Positions 40,631-49,698 of a DNA stretch of 64,000 bases are shown one piece after another. The position numbers were made by a program, and so were the translations under genes. The first letter of the stretch is position 1, and each line of letters begins with the position of its first letter. The DNA is from Rhodospirillaceae bacterium. GTDB taxonomy: Bacteria > Pseudomonadota > Alphaproteobacteria > Rhodospirillales > JABJKH01. The stretch spans positions 1-64,000 of the forward strand of contig JABJKH010000103.1 in NCBI GenBank assembly GCA_018660465.1. The letters run 5' to 3'. The notes under the pieces were generated by a model that searched no databases, was not told the origin of the DNA, and worked only from the letters and a program-made list of their open reading frames with translations.

Positions 40631-41191
40631 TCACTCTCGACCATCTTCATGAAAATCAGGCCAGGCGCGCTTTACGACCGGGCTGTTGGCCGCGTAGGTG
40701 TGGCAGGTGTTTAACATCGGCGGTTTATTGTCGGCTCCGCTTTCCACTTGATATCTTTTCCGACGAGCTGCTGAAACCGTATGAAACGCAGCTACAGCAA
40801 GCGGACCCAATAACATATCGCTCAAATGCGTACATCCTTTGGTTCCGCTTAGGCGTTCACGCACGGCGCGTCGCCAACCCGGTTTAATACTCAGCCCTTC
40901 CAGACACGAATAAGCCGGCGTGATATCGGGGCACATGTTGTAAGGGGATTGATCTGTACATGCTTCCGCACGATGAATTTTCAGGTCCTCATCAACAGTC
41001 AGCCTGATCTTCATATCGTGGAGAGGCTCACCGGCGCTAATATAGTCGCGGTCGGTGTTTTTAAACGGATAGGTTCGGGAATCAACAAGTGTTCCCTCAA
41101 TGTCCCACATTCCGTCCTCGCGTTCATATCCTCGACAATAAATTTCACGGGTGTGCTGAAGGGAGCGGCGGACGGGTTTCGATAATGGCAT
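40631..41191 (-). CDS. DUF2889-family protein
   Basis: A 186-residue protein matching the DUF2889 pattern: RRSLQHTREIYCRGYEREDG followed by WDIEGTLVDSRTYPF and PLHDMKIRLTVDEDLKI. The middle has AEACTDQSPYNMCPDITPAY, with Cys positions typical of this group (about residues 97, 105, 114). The C-terminus contains GCTHLSDMLLGPLAVAAF, a conserved tail of the family. Cytoplasmic, function unknown. It is convergent with the RHH gene and oriented with the CBS-domain gene downstream of the shikimate set. Confidence 0.83.
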   Translation of the reverse strand: MPLSKPVRRSLQHTREIYCRGYEREDGMWDIEGTLVDSRTYPFKNTDRDYISAGEPLHDMKIRLTVDEDLKIHRAEACTDQSPYNMCPDITPAYSCLEGLSIKPGWRRAVRERLSGTKGCTHLSDMLLGPLAVAAFHTVSAARRKRYQVESGADNKPPMLNTCHTYAANSPVVKRAWPDFHEDGRE

Positions 41192-41307
41192 GGTAATCCT
41201 CGTTAAGTTTCAAAAAGACGCAGACAACCAACCACGCCCAAAAAGTAATCAAGCGTACCCAACAGTCACGTAATCAGGTTGTGCCCCACTAACAACTCGA
41301 CGCCGTT

Positions 41308-41754
41308 TTATGCGCCGTAGCGGTCACCGAAGACAAAGGCTTCGGTTTCCCGAACATTCTCTTCTAGTTCTGCTTTTGCAGCATCGTAAAGGTCTCGAAT
41401 TGAGACCATTCCAACAACCTTACCGTTTTCAGCCACAGGCAGATGGCGAAACTTACGCTCACGCATGAGTTCCAAAGCATCCATGGCCGAATCGTCTGGC
41501 GATACTGTCAATGGGTTTGCAGTCATAATATCACCCAATTTTAGTTCATCAGCATGTATATTTGTCACCAGAACACGGTGGACCATGTCGCGCTCCGTCA
41601 CAATTCCTTCCAAATTTCCATTATCGTCAGTTATGACAATCGCTGAAATATGGCTATCGACCATTACTTGGGCTGCTTCACGGGCAGTGTTTTGCGCGCT
41701 CATGCTCTTTATCGTCTGATTATTCACGACGCCGGGAATGATACGAGGATGCAT
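41308..41754 (-). CDS. CBS-domain pair protein
   Basis: A 148-residue cytoplasmic protein made of two CBS motifs: TIKSMSAQNTAREAAQVMVDSHISAIVI with GIVTERDMVHRVL, and DIMTANPLTVSPDDSAMDALELM with GMVSIRDLY. ATG 41754 is chosen for the GGAAG 6 nt upstream; a longer open frame exists. CBS pairs bind adenine nucleotides and act as energy sensors. The target is not known; standalone pairs of this type are common in alphaproteobacteria. It follows the CNNM gene on the same strand. Confidence 0.9.
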   Translation of the reverse strand: MHPRIIPGVVNNQTIKSMSAQNTAREAAQVMVDSHISAIVITDDNGNLEGIVTERDMVHRVLVTNIHADELKLGDIMTANPLTVSPDDSAMDALELMRERKFRHLPVAENGKVVGMVSIRDLYDAAKAELEENVRETEAFVFGDRYGA

Positions 41755-41867
41755 TTCTACTTCCTTTTCAACCAGCAATTACGAAAACGATTATTAATCG
41801 AAGATTCAGTTTAGCTGTCTCGGAAGCATATGTGAAGAGTCATATCTCTTTTACTTTTAGAACGAAT

Positions 41868-43169
41868 TCAAGTGCCCGAGAGTTCTGAAGAGGCCCCAGG
41901 AATGGATCCAACAGAGGATGACGGGGGTGTCACCCGCACGGAGGTTATTTGGTGCCCCTTGCGGCGCAAAATCTCGAACCGGAAATCATGGAAATTAAAG
42001 GCTTGGCCAACATCTGGAATACGCCGGGATTCGTGCAACACCAAGCCAGCTAGGGTTGCTGCCTCTTCATCAGGCAACAACCAGCCGAACTGGCGGTTCA
42101 AATCTCTGATCGTAACGTCGCCTCGAATCACAAAACTTCCATCGGGTTGCGTATGTACGCCGGTAACGGAAATATCATGTTCGTCACTGATATCGCCGAC
42201 GATTTCTTCTAAAATATCCTCCAGCGTAACCACGCCCATGAAGCTGCCGTACTCGTCCACCACCATGGCAATGTGTTCGCGGCGATCCCGGAAAGCTTGA
42301 AGTTGATCCAACAGGGTCGTCGTTTCCGGAATGAACCATGGATCCGTGGCAATGTCCTTAATATTCAACTGATCAACCGCGACCGTTGGTGACCAAACTT
42401 CGCGCAGCAGGGCCTTCGCATGCAACACGCCGATAATGTTCTCGGGTTGGTCCTGCCAAATTGGCAGCCGGGTGTAAGGGCTCTCTAAGGCTTCGGTGAC
42501 AATCGATCCTGGGTTTTTAGCGAGGTCGATCATTGCGACATCCCTGCGGTGGATCATAATCTCACCGACCTCAACCTCGGCCAAATCGAGCACGCTTGAA
42601 AGCATCGCCCGTTCGTGGGCAACGATTTCTTCCTCGCCCTCATGCAAGGCAATGGCTCCGCGCAAAAGTTGGGCGGTTGACCCTAGGGCTTCATCCGTAT
42701 TGAGGTCTGCACCGAACGCTTTAAATATTCCTCTCAAGATAAAATTAATGCTGCGTGTGATCGGGGAGAGAACAAAAACGAGCGCATTAATAATGGGCGC
42801 AATCAGCAGTGCGGATCGGTTGGCGGCATTGAAGGCATAGGTCTTCGGGAGTATTTCCGCAAATATCAAAACCACGAACGTCATCGCGATGGTCGCGTAA
42901 ACCACACCGACTTCGCCGAATATTGTAAAGAAAAGGCTGGTGGCGAGGGCGGTAGCCAGAATATTTACCAGATTGTTACCTAGTAAAATGCTACCGATCA
43001 GCCGTTCTTTCTTTGTCAGCAGACGATTAACCAAGCTCGCACGTTTGTTGCCGCCCTGTTCAAGCTGATGCATGAGCGGCTGAGAGGCCGCCGTTAGGGC
43101 CGTCTCGGAGCCGCTGAAGAAGGCGGATAGAATAATCAAGAGAACGATAATGCTGATTGTCGTTACCAT
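41868..43169 (-). CDS. CNNM/HlyC-CorC family transporter
   Basis: A 433-residue inner-membrane protein. The N-terminal CNNM (DUF21) domain has about four helices: VTTISIIVLLIILSAFFSGSETA is the family start, and the conserved SGSET is a pore signature. Then a CBS pair (EIMIHRRDVAMIDL, then AIMVVDEYGSFMGVVTLEDILEEIVGDI) and a C-terminal CorC_HlyC domain (DGSFVIRGDVTIRDLNRQFGW). Members carry Mg2+/Co2+ transport or membrane maintenance functions. It lies directly downstream of aroB (25 bp), an order common in alphaproteobacteria. Confidence 0.92.
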   Translation of the reverse strand: MVTTISIIVLLIILSAFFSGSETALTAASQPLMHQLEQGGNKRASLVNRLLTKKERLIGSILLGNNLVNILATALATSLFFTIFGEVGVVYATIAMTFVVLIFAEILPKTYAFNAANRSALLIAPIINALVFVLSPITRSINFILRGIFKAFGADLNTDEALGSTAQLLRGAIALHEGEEEIVAHERAMLSSVLDLAEVEVGEIMIHRRDVAMIDLAKNPGSIVTEALESPYTRLPIWQDQPENIIGVLHAKALLREVWSPTVAVDQLNIKDIATDPWFIPETTTLLDQLQAFRDRREHIAMVVDEYGSFMGVVTLEDILEEIVGDISDEHDISVTGVHTQPDGSFVIRGDVTIRDLNRQFGWLLPDEEAATLAGLVLHESRRIPDVGQAFNFHDFRFEILRRKGHQITSVRVTPPSSSVGSIPGASSELSGT

Positions 43170-43194
43170 GGCATTAGCTCACACGATGTTATGA

Positions 43195-44331
43195 TTAAGA
43201 GGAATTTCTAAGGGCGTCTTTTAAAACGTCCCGAACAGAACCTGGATCAACGTTGTTTGTCACGAACGTATCCCCGATGGCGTGGGCCAGTATAAAGGTC
43301 AATTTGCCGTCTTGGACTTTCTTGTCGGTCTGCATGTGTGCAATAAGCGCATCTGCGGTCCAGGTATCATCGGCAAGATTATCCAGGTCCAAGTTCAAAC
43401 CCACGGCTTGAAGATGGCGGCGGGCGCGGTCTCTGTCTTGACCAGAACACAGACCCATGCGAACCGAAAGCTCGAACGCCATGTCCATGCCGATGGCCAC
43501 CGCTTCGCCGTGCAGAAGCTCACCGCCGTAGCCAATTTGCGCTTCCAGGGAGTGACCAAAAGTGTGTCCCAGGTTCAGCAGCGCGCGTCTGCCAAATTCA
43601 CGTTCGTCTTCGGCGACGACACGGGCCTTATCCTGGCAACTGGTCAAGACGGCGTGGCGGATCGAATCCGGGTCGCCGTCGCAAACTTTTCCACCGTTTT
43701 CTTCCAGCCAGGAAAAAAATTCAAAATTTCCCAATAGCCCATACTTCGCCACTTCCGCGTAGCCGGCAAGAAATTCCCGTCGGGGAAGGCTTGTAAGGGT
43801 CGATATGTCGGCCAGCACCAAACGCGGTTGATGAAATGCGCCGACCAAGTTCTTGCCTTGGGGCGTGTTGATCCCTGTCTTCCCCCCAACCGAACTATCG
43901 ACTTGGGAAAGCAAGGTCGTAGGAATCTGTACAAAATCCATACCGCGCAGGGTTATCGCCGCAGCAAATCCCGTGATGTCTCCGATGACCCCGCCCCCCA
44001 GCGCAATCAGCATGGTTTTGCGTTCGACTGGTGTAGAGAGCAATTGGCTCGTGAGTTGTTCCAAATGAGCGAAGCTTTTGGTTGCTTCGCCTGCCGGCAG
44101 AACAATCGCACTGTGGGAAATTCCCACCGCATCTAATGAGGCCTGAAGCCTTGTCAGGTAAAGCGGGCCGACATTGCTGTCTGTTATAATAACAGCATTT
44201 TTGAGGCTTAGGAGCGGGGCCATGAAATCACCGGCCCGATCCAGCAAGTCTTCGCCAATAAAGATATCGTAGCTTCGATCCGCTAAATCGACGTTTAAGG
44301 TGCTGTGGTTTGTATCTGATATATCGGTCAC
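43195..44331 (-). CDS. aroB: 3-Dehydroquinate synthase
   Basis: Second enzyme of the shikimate pathway, 378 residues. It converts DAHP to 3-dehydroquinate with NAD+ and a divalent metal. The NAD loop is ALGGGVIGDITGFAAA and the metal and substrate region is QIPTTLLSQVDSSVGGKTGIN. The metal ligands are Glu in EVAKYG, His in NLGHTFGHSLE and a further His in GELLHGEAV. The first codon overlaps the stop of aroK as ATGA (44328-44331), so the two are translationally coupled. Confidence 0.96.
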   Translation of the reverse strand: MTDISDTNHSTLNVDLADRSYDIFIGEDLLDRAGDFMAPLLSLKNAVIITDSNVGPLYLTRLQASLDAVGISHSAIVLPAGEATKSFAHLEQLTSQLLSTPVERKTMLIALGGGVIGDITGFAAAITLRGMDFVQIPTTLLSQVDSSVGGKTGINTPQGKNLVGAFHQPRLVLADISTLTSLPRREFLAGYAEVAKYGLLGNFEFFSWLEENGGKVCDGDPDSIRHAVLTSCQDKARVVAEDEREFGRRALLNLGHTFGHSLEAQIGYGGELLHGEAVAIGMDMAFELSVRMGLCSGQDRDRARRHLQAVGLNLDLDNLADDTWTADALIAHMQTDKKVQDGKLTFILAHAIGDTFVTNNVDPGSVRDVLKDALRNSS

Positions 44332-44885
44332 GATGTGCTTCTCGCTGCGTTTAAATCTAAAGCCTTCAAGGCTTCCACAACCTCGTTCGCTGTATAATCG
44401 GATGATTCTGGGCCCGTATCTACAATGATATCGGCCTCGCCGTAAACCGGGTAGCGTTCATCCATCAATTTTTGCAATGTTTCCCTCGGGTTGCCGGTCA
44501 GCAAGAGAGGACGATGTTTACGGTGTGAAGTCCGATCAACCAAGATATCCAGACTGGCGCGCAGCCAAACCGAAATTCCCTTTTCCTTTATCTTTTCGCG
44601 AATTACAGGATCCATGAAAGCGCCGCCGCCGGTGGCGATGACCTGTGATTCACCTTCCAATAAGCGGAGGATGACCCTGCGTTCCCCTTCGCGGAATTCT
44701 TGTTCCCCGTAACGTTCAAAAATATCTGCGATGGAACACCCGGCCGCCTTAACGATTTCGTCGTCAGAATCGATGAAGGGTTGATCAAAGTATTGCGCCA
44801 ATCTGCGCCCGACACTGGTCTTGCCAGCCCCCATGAGACCAACCAAAATAATTAAACCGGAATTGGAATTATGTTTTTCCGCCAT
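44328..44885 (-). CDS. aroK: Shikimate kinase
   Basis: Phosphorylates shikimate at O3 using ATP. Walker A is GLMGAGKTSVG (residues 16-26), the Asp-Ser-Asp site is FIDSDDEIVKAAG, and the lid arginine is in RKHRPLLL. The 185 residues are normal length. It overlaps aroB by 4 bp, forming the classic aroK-aroB pair of proteobacteria. Confidence 0.96.
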   Translation of the reverse strand: MAEKHNSNSGLIILVGLMGAGKTSVGRRLAQYFDQPFIDSDDEIVKAAGCSIADIFERYGEQEFREGERRVILRLLEGESQVIATGGGAFMDPVIREKIKEKGISVWLRASLDILVDRTSHRKHRPLLLTGNPRETLQKLMDERYPVYGEADIIVDTGPESSDYTANEVVEALKALDLNAARSTS

Positions 44886-45154
44886 TACCTAATTCTCATG
44901 ACTTAGTTGTTTAACGACCGTATTCGAGGGCGTCCATGGTAAATCTAAATAATTTACTGAAGCTATTGCCGTTGAAAGGAAACTTTCTTATCGGTACACT
45001 GCCGAAAATTCGCCATAGTTGAACCCTAGCATATGTTCTACGGGCGAAGAGTCTAAGGGGCTGTAACCCTGTGAATCCGGAATGTGGGGGCGAGAGAATT
45101 AAAATTCGCCAATTTAATTTTCTCAGCCGTGTTGGCAGTAAGTAATTGGTTTAA

Positions 45155-45295
45155 ATGAAAAAAATTCCGTTTATTGTTCTTTTAACTGTTGTTGCTCTAG
45201 CCGTTGGGGGAGCCGTATTCTTGGCGACGTGGGATATCCCCGCGCCAATTGCGAAGGTCGAAAAAGTTATACCGAATGATAAGTTCCAGCGCTAA
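45155..45295 (+). CDS. 46-residue membrane protein upstream of the xerD-linked secreted protein
   Basis: A short gene starting ATG 45155: MKKIPFIVLLTVVALAVGG, then AVFLATWDIPAPIAKVEKV, ending IPNDKFQR. One hydrophobic helix (residues 5-24) then a Trp-Asp-Ile-Pro motif in a short tail outside the cytoplasm. No good Shine-Dalgarno is seen. Its end overlaps the next gene by 20 bp, suggesting real coupling. Small proteins with this tail pattern (WDIPAP, then DKF) are familiar next to xerD in Rhodospirillales, which supports it being a gene. Function unknown. Confidence 0.75.
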   Translation: MKKIPFIVLLTVVALAVGGAVFLATWDIPAPIAKVEKVIPNDKFQR

Positions 45296-47153
45296 TTCAG
45301 TCGTTTCGAAATATTTTCTAGGGGTTGCGATTATTTTCGCGGCGACATTATCTGTTGGTGCGCTTAGCAATGTTGCCGCGCAAACCGGCAGCGGGCCGAT
45401 CTCACTAACCCCACCACAAGAATTAGCACCACCGCCTCCGGCGCCACTTAAGGCCCCGGCGCCAGTGTTGCGTAATCCCCAACTAAACAATCCCCAGCAG
45501 GCGACACCAAATCGGGAAGTGCCAAATACCGGGACTGCTAGTGTTCGTGGTGCCAGTGGTCGTGGCGTGGGGGTTGAAGTGGATACACTCAAGTCCATCG
45601 ATCCGGACGCCGTTGGTGTTCTAGAGCCGGATCAAGGTGGATTCGGTGAGAACATGTGGGCCGGGATGAGCAGGGCCACGGTGGACCGGCTGCTGCCGCA
45701 TTTCCCCGTCAACACCGCGTCTTGGGCGATGCGCGATTTAATGCGTCGGCTTTTGCTGTCGGTGGCAACTGTTCCGGAGGGGGAAAGTAAGGGTAAAGGT
45801 CTGGTTGTGATTCGAATTGGTTTGTTGAAGGCGATGGGGGACCTGGGCGGGGTTGCTGAGCTACTCAAGGTGACCCCCAATCGGGATAAGGTCGCTGCCC
45901 TCGCACACTTGGAAGCGGATTCCCGATTGCTGAGCAACGACAACGCACGCGCATGCCAATTGACCGCCAACCAGATGGGGAAGGATGATGATTCTTATTG
46001 GCAGAAGGTTTTCGTCTTTTGCCAAGCCTTGGCGGGAGAAAGAGGGAAAGCGTCCTTAGGTGCGGAATTGTTGAGAGAGACAGATGACACGGACAAAATT
46101 TTCTTCGCTCTGGTTGAAGGCTTAATTGCAGCAGCACCTGTCATGATTGAGAGCCTGCCCCGACCGACGGCCCTGCAACTGGCCATGGCGCGTGTCGCGA
46201 AAGCAAAATTACCGGCCGACGTTATTTCATCGAACGAACCTTCCATCCTTCGCACCATTGCCACCAGCCCAAACGCCGGTGTCGCTTTGCGTTTGGAAGC
46301 TGCAGAACGGGCGGAGACTGCGGGGGCGCTGTCCATGGAAACCCTGCGTCAGCTTTATACCAGCGTCTCCTTTTCGCAGGAAGATTTGGCCAATCCCTTG
46401 TCCAAGGCAGAAGCCGAAAGCGGTCCTTTAAGCCGTGCTCTGCTGTATCGAACTGCATTGGTTCAAACTGTTCCAACGGCCCAGGCCGAAGCCGCTGCCA
46501 AGGCGTTTTCCTTGGCACGGGAAGGTGGCCGCTATGCTTCTACCGTTCGGGTGTTTCTGCCCGTCTTAAAACGAATTCCAGCGACTGAGGATTTATTGTG
46601 GTTCGCGCCGGAAGCCGCACGTGCATTTTTGATCAGTCGTGAAACTGAATTCGCAAAGGCTTGGTTCGACTTAATGCGTGCCAGTGCCATGTTTAATGCG
46701 GAGGCGAAAGAGAAGTTAACCGTGCTTTTGCCGATCGCGCGGATTGCCGGTTCGTCAGAGGCCGATACATGGTCGCCTGAAATCTTAAAGGTTTGGCGGA
46801 GTAGTGTCAGTGGCAACGAAGATGCCAAAGAAAAAGCGGCATTGCTCTATTCGTTGCTGGATGTTCTCGGTGATCCCATTCCTGAGGAAGATTGGGAAAA
46901 TTTGATTTCTGGGCCAGAGCGCGCAACCGTGGCCATGCCGAGACCTGCAATCTGGTATCGCCTGGCCTCAGCGGCCGGTCAGCAGCAAATCGGCGCGACC
47001 GTATTATTATCTTTGTTGGCATTGGGGGAAGGCGGACCGGCAGGAGCCGACCCTGTTGTGTTACGCTATGTGCTCTCTAGCCTCCGTACGGCGGGCTTAG
47101 AAAAAGAAGCCCGTGCCATGGCTTTGGAAGCCGCATTGGCCGCCGGTTTGTAA
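45276..47153 (+). CDS. Large exported helical-repeat protein of unknown function
   Basis: A 625-residue protein from ATG 45276, within the end of the small upstream gene. Signal peptide KYFLGVAIIFAATLSVGALSNVAA, so it is periplasmic or outer-membrane associated. A Pro-rich linker (PPQELAPPPPAPLKAPAPVLRN) follows. The rest (about residues 110-625) is Ala/Leu/Glu-rich and predicted helical, consistent with TPR- or Sel1-like repeats, though no single repeat signature stands out. No catalytic motif recognised. Its stop overlaps xerD (TAATG). Its position before xerD suggests an envelope or division link, which is inference. Confidence 0.85.
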   Translation: MISSSANSVVSKYFLGVAIIFAATLSVGALSNVAAQTGSGPISLTPPQELAPPPPAPLKAPAPVLRNPQLNNPQQATPNREVPNTGTASVRGASGRGVGVEVDTLKSIDPDAVGVLEPDQGGFGENMWAGMSRATVDRLLPHFPVNTASWAMRDLMRRLLLSVATVPEGESKGKGLVVIRIGLLKAMGDLGGVAELLKVTPNRDKVAALAHLEADSRLLSNDNARACQLTANQMGKDDDSYWQKVFVFCQALAGERGKASLGAELLRETDDTDKIFFALVEGLIAAAPVMIESLPRPTALQLAMARVAKAKLPADVISSNEPSILRTIATSPNAGVALRLEAAERAETAGALSMETLRQLYTSVSFSQEDLANPLSKAEAESGPLSRALLYRTALVQTVPTAQAEAAAKAFSLAREGGRYASTVRVFLPVLKRIPATEDLLWFAPEAARAFLISRETEFAKAWFDLMRASAMFNAEAKEKLTVLLPIARIAGSSEADTWSPEILKVWRSSVSGNEDAKEKAALLYSLLDVLGDPIPEEDWENLISGPERATVAMPRPAIWYRLASAAGQQQIGATVLLSLLALGEGGPAGADPVVLRYVLSSLRTAGLEKEARAMALEAALAAGL

Positions 47154-48103
47154 TGGGACGGCGGCGCGCCCAGACAGACGCAATACCGCCGTCACCGCAA
47201 TTAGAATTATTCCTGGAAATGCTGTTGGCCGAACGAGGGGCAGCACAGAACACGCTTGAATCCTACCGCCGTGATTTAGAAAACTTTGCTGTCTTTGCAG
47301 CAAAGACGAGTGTTCTGTTGGAAGATGCAGATGAAAATCTAATCCGCAAATTCATGGCCAATCTTTCCAGCCAAGGTATGGCACCAAGCACAAGCGCCCG
47401 GCGACTATCAGCCCTCAGACAGTTCTTTGGATTTCTTCATGGTGAGGGCTACCGCGACGACAACCCCTGCACGACCGTCGACAGTCCCCGGCAAGGCAAG
47501 TCCCTACCAAAGTACCTCAGCGAGGAAGAAGTGGACGCGCTGTTATCGGCTGCCCACACACGTCTCGGTCCTGGCGGGCAGCGCCTTGTTGCCCTGTTGG
47601 AAGTTCTCTACGCGACAGGCTTGCGGGTTTCTGAGCTGGTTGGGTTGCCGCTGGGGGCGCTGGGTCGGGATGGCCAGATGATGATTGTTCGCGGTAAGGG
47701 TGGCAAGGAACGCATGGTGCCGCTCAGTGATCCTGCAATGGAAGCGATAACGGTTTATCTGAAAGTTCGGGAAGGATTTCTCAGGGGAGCGCCACCGAAG
47801 GCGGAGGCATGGCTGTTTCCATCGCGCGGTAGTGAAGGGCATTTGACGCGTGCCAGATTTGGTCAACTCCTAAAAGAACTGGCGGTAGAGGCAGGGCTAG
47901 ACCCGCGCCGCGTTTCGCCCCATGTTCTGCGCCATTCGTTTGCCAGTCATCTGTTGGCGCATGGTGCTGATCTACGATCCCTGCAGCAAATGCTGGGTCA
48001 TGCTGATATTGCGACGACGCAAATCTATACTCATGTTTTGGATGAACGCCTCAAGCGGCTTGTCGAACAAGCGCATCCCTTGGCAACGGGGAAACTTTCT
48101 TAG
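47153..48103 (+). CDS. xerD: Tyrosine recombinase XerD
   Basis: A 316-residue site-specific recombinase that resolves chromosome dimers at dif with XerC. N-terminal SAM-like domain: LAERGAAQNTLESYRRDL. Catalytic residues: Arg in ATGLRVSELVGL, Lys in RGKGGKERMVPL, HxxR in HVLRHSFASHLL, His in LGHADIATTQIYTHV, and Tyr as nucleophile in the same segment. All are present. Start ATG 47153 overlaps the stop of the preceding gene. Length and closeness to accA fit XerD rather than a phage integrase. Confidence 0.94.
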   Translation: MGRRRAQTDAIPPSPQLELFLEMLLAERGAAQNTLESYRRDLENFAVFAAKTSVLLEDADENLIRKFMANLSSQGMAPSTSARRLSALRQFFGFLHGEGYRDDNPCTTVDSPRQGKSLPKYLSEEEVDALLSAAHTRLGPGGQRLVALLEVLYATGLRVSELVGLPLGALGRDGQMMIVRGKGGKERMVPLSDPAMEAITVYLKVREGFLRGAPPKAEAWLFPSRGSEGHLTRARFGQLLKELAVEAGLDPRRVSPHVLRHSFASHLLAHGADLRSLQQMLGHADIATTQIYTHVLDERLKRLVEQAHPLATGKLS

Positions 48104-48109
48104 TTCAGA

Positions 48110-49447
48110 TTAGTCTTCGGAATTGCGGACGACTTCTTCGATAAGCCATCGGGCTGTCCTAAATAGTCGTGCATCATCACCACGTGTGCTGATGAGTTGG
48201 ACACCTAATGGCATTCCATTCTCGCCTCGCAATAAAGGAATTGTTACCGCAGGAACCCCTAAATAAGTCCAAATTGTTGAAAAAATAGGATCACCAGTTG
48301 CATCTAAACCCAATGGGGCCTCACCAATGGCTGCTGGCGTTATGATGGCATCATAATCATTGCAGATGTCTTGAATGGCGAAATGCAAGTTATCGCGTTT
48401 GTCGACGCTTATATTGTAGTCAACGGCGTTAACCTGTCTGCCTTCCTTAATCATATCCTTCAGGACGTTACTGATTTTCTCGTCCCCTCTTTCGGCATAA
48501 GAGTTTAAATTCTTCGCGAGATCCGCATACATGATATTGCGGAGATATCCGACCGCATTATCAAATTCACCAGCAAGGGGAATCTCTTCACAATTAGGAC
48601 CTAAAAAATCAACGAGTTCTTCAAAAGCGGCTTGTGTTGAAGGATCAGCTTCGTCCCAAACGGGAGATTTAACGAAGGCAAAATTTGGTTCAAGGGGCGG
48701 GTCTTGTAGAGTAATTTCCCGCATTCGAGGGGCTGCCACGGGCTTTGTATCTGGATCTTTTGAATCAAACCCGATCAAGCAGTCCGAAATAAGAGCTGCA
48801 TCTTCCAGCGTCCGAGCAAAAATGCCAACATGATCCAACTGACGTGAGAGGGCTAAAACTCCGTCCCGTGAAATTCGGCCATGTGTAGGTTTAAAACCAA
48901 CAACACCGCAAAAAGATGCTGGACGGATAACAGAACCGTTGGTTTGTGAACCAATCGCCAAGGGCACCATTCCACATGCAACGGCAGCAGCAGAGCCACT
49001 GGAGGAACCACCAGGAGTCCGGTTGATATCATGTGGGTTGGCTGTCTTTCCTGGAGAATAAACGGCCATTTCCGTTGTCACGGTTTTACCCATGATGACG
49101 CATCCAGCCGCTTTTAGTCGACTAACAGCGGCGCAATCATCCATCGGCTCACGGCCCGCATCAAGGACAGTTCCATTTTCGGTGGGAAAGTCTTTGGTGT
49201 CGAAAATATCTTTTATGCCAACAGGGATTCCGTGCAAAGGACCAAGGGGCATTCCCGTTGACCGGATCACATCGCATCTTTCAGCCTGTGCGCGAGCGAA
49301 TTCCGGATCGAAATGAGTCCAGGCGTTGACCTCGGCTTCGCGCTCTTCGATGCGCGCAATACACGCATTAATCACGTCTAAAGATGTGATCTCACCATCG
49401 CGAATTTGACGCGCCAATTCGGCGGCACTTAAATCTGCTAATTCCAT
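48110..49447 (-). CDS. Amidase (amidase signature family)
   Basis: A 445-residue AS-family hydrolase. The catalytic Ser-cisSer-Lys triad: Lys in GIPVGIKDIFDTKDF (about residue 80), cis-Ser and the nucleophile in NRTPGGSSSGSAAAVA (about residues 150-165). FCGVVGFKPTHGRI is also conserved. It hydrolyses an amide to acid and ammonia. Its position at the end of a TRAP transporter cluster on the same strand suggests that it processes an imported amide or a related compound. The exact substrate is unknown; GatA is less likely because no gatC/gatB lie near. Confidence 0.92.
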   Translation of the reverse strand: MELADLSAAELARQIRDGEITSLDVINACIARIEEREAEVNAWTHFDPEFARAQAERCDVIRSTGMPLGPLHGIPVGIKDIFDTKDFPTENGTVLDAGREPMDDCAAVSRLKAAGCVIMGKTVTTEMAVYSPGKTANPHDINRTPGGSSSGSAAAVACGMVPLAIGSQTNGSVIRPASFCGVVGFKPTHGRISRDGVLALSRQLDHVGIFARTLEDAALISDCLIGFDSKDPDTKPVAAPRMREITLQDPPLEPNFAFVKSPVWDEADPSTQAAFEELVDFLGPNCEEIPLAGEFDNAVGYLRNIMYADLAKNLNSYAERGDEKISNVLKDMIKEGRQVNAVDYNISVDKRDNLHFAIQDICNDYDAIITPAAIGEAPLGLDATGDPIFSTIWTYLGVPAVTIPLLRGENGMPLGVQLISTRGDDARLFRTARWLIEEVVRNSED

Positions 49448-49485
49448 TCTTATCTTCTTTATGTCGGTTGCGTTACTGCCAGATG

Positions 49486-49683
49486 CTATTTTTTACGAAG
49501 ACAGGTATCCCAGTAGTCATAGATAGCCAGCCCTATGATTGGGACGCTGACACACCAAAACGGCAATCCTCCCCAGAACCCGGCAGCGCCCTTAGAGATA
49601 CTGTAAGCGATTCCCAGCACAAAGACAGTAACCATGGTGACGCCAATGAACCCGCCAATTTTATCTGCTAAATTTATCTTCAT
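49486..49683 (-). CDS. Small membrane protein between amidase and TRAP genes
   Basis: A 65-residue protein with two hydrophobic helices (GGFIGVTMVTVFVLGIAYSI and PFWCVSVPIIGLAIYDYW) and a charged tail DTCLRKK. It starts ATG 49683, 15 bp after the dctM stop, and lies 38 bp before the amidase start, so it fits the operon. It may be an extra transporter subunit or simply an unknown inner-membrane protein. No homologous family is recognised by eye. Confidence 0.7.
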   Translation of the reverse strand: MKINLADKIGGFIGVTMVTVFVLGIAYSISKGAAGFWGGLPFWCVSVPIIGLAIYDYWDTCLRKK

Positions 49684-49698
49684 TCTAATTCTCCAAGA

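Noticed and set aside
47153-48103. Considered a phage or island integrase
   Set aside because: Length, position next to housekeeping genes and full XerD motifs point to the chromosomal XerD; no att sites or phage genes are nearby.
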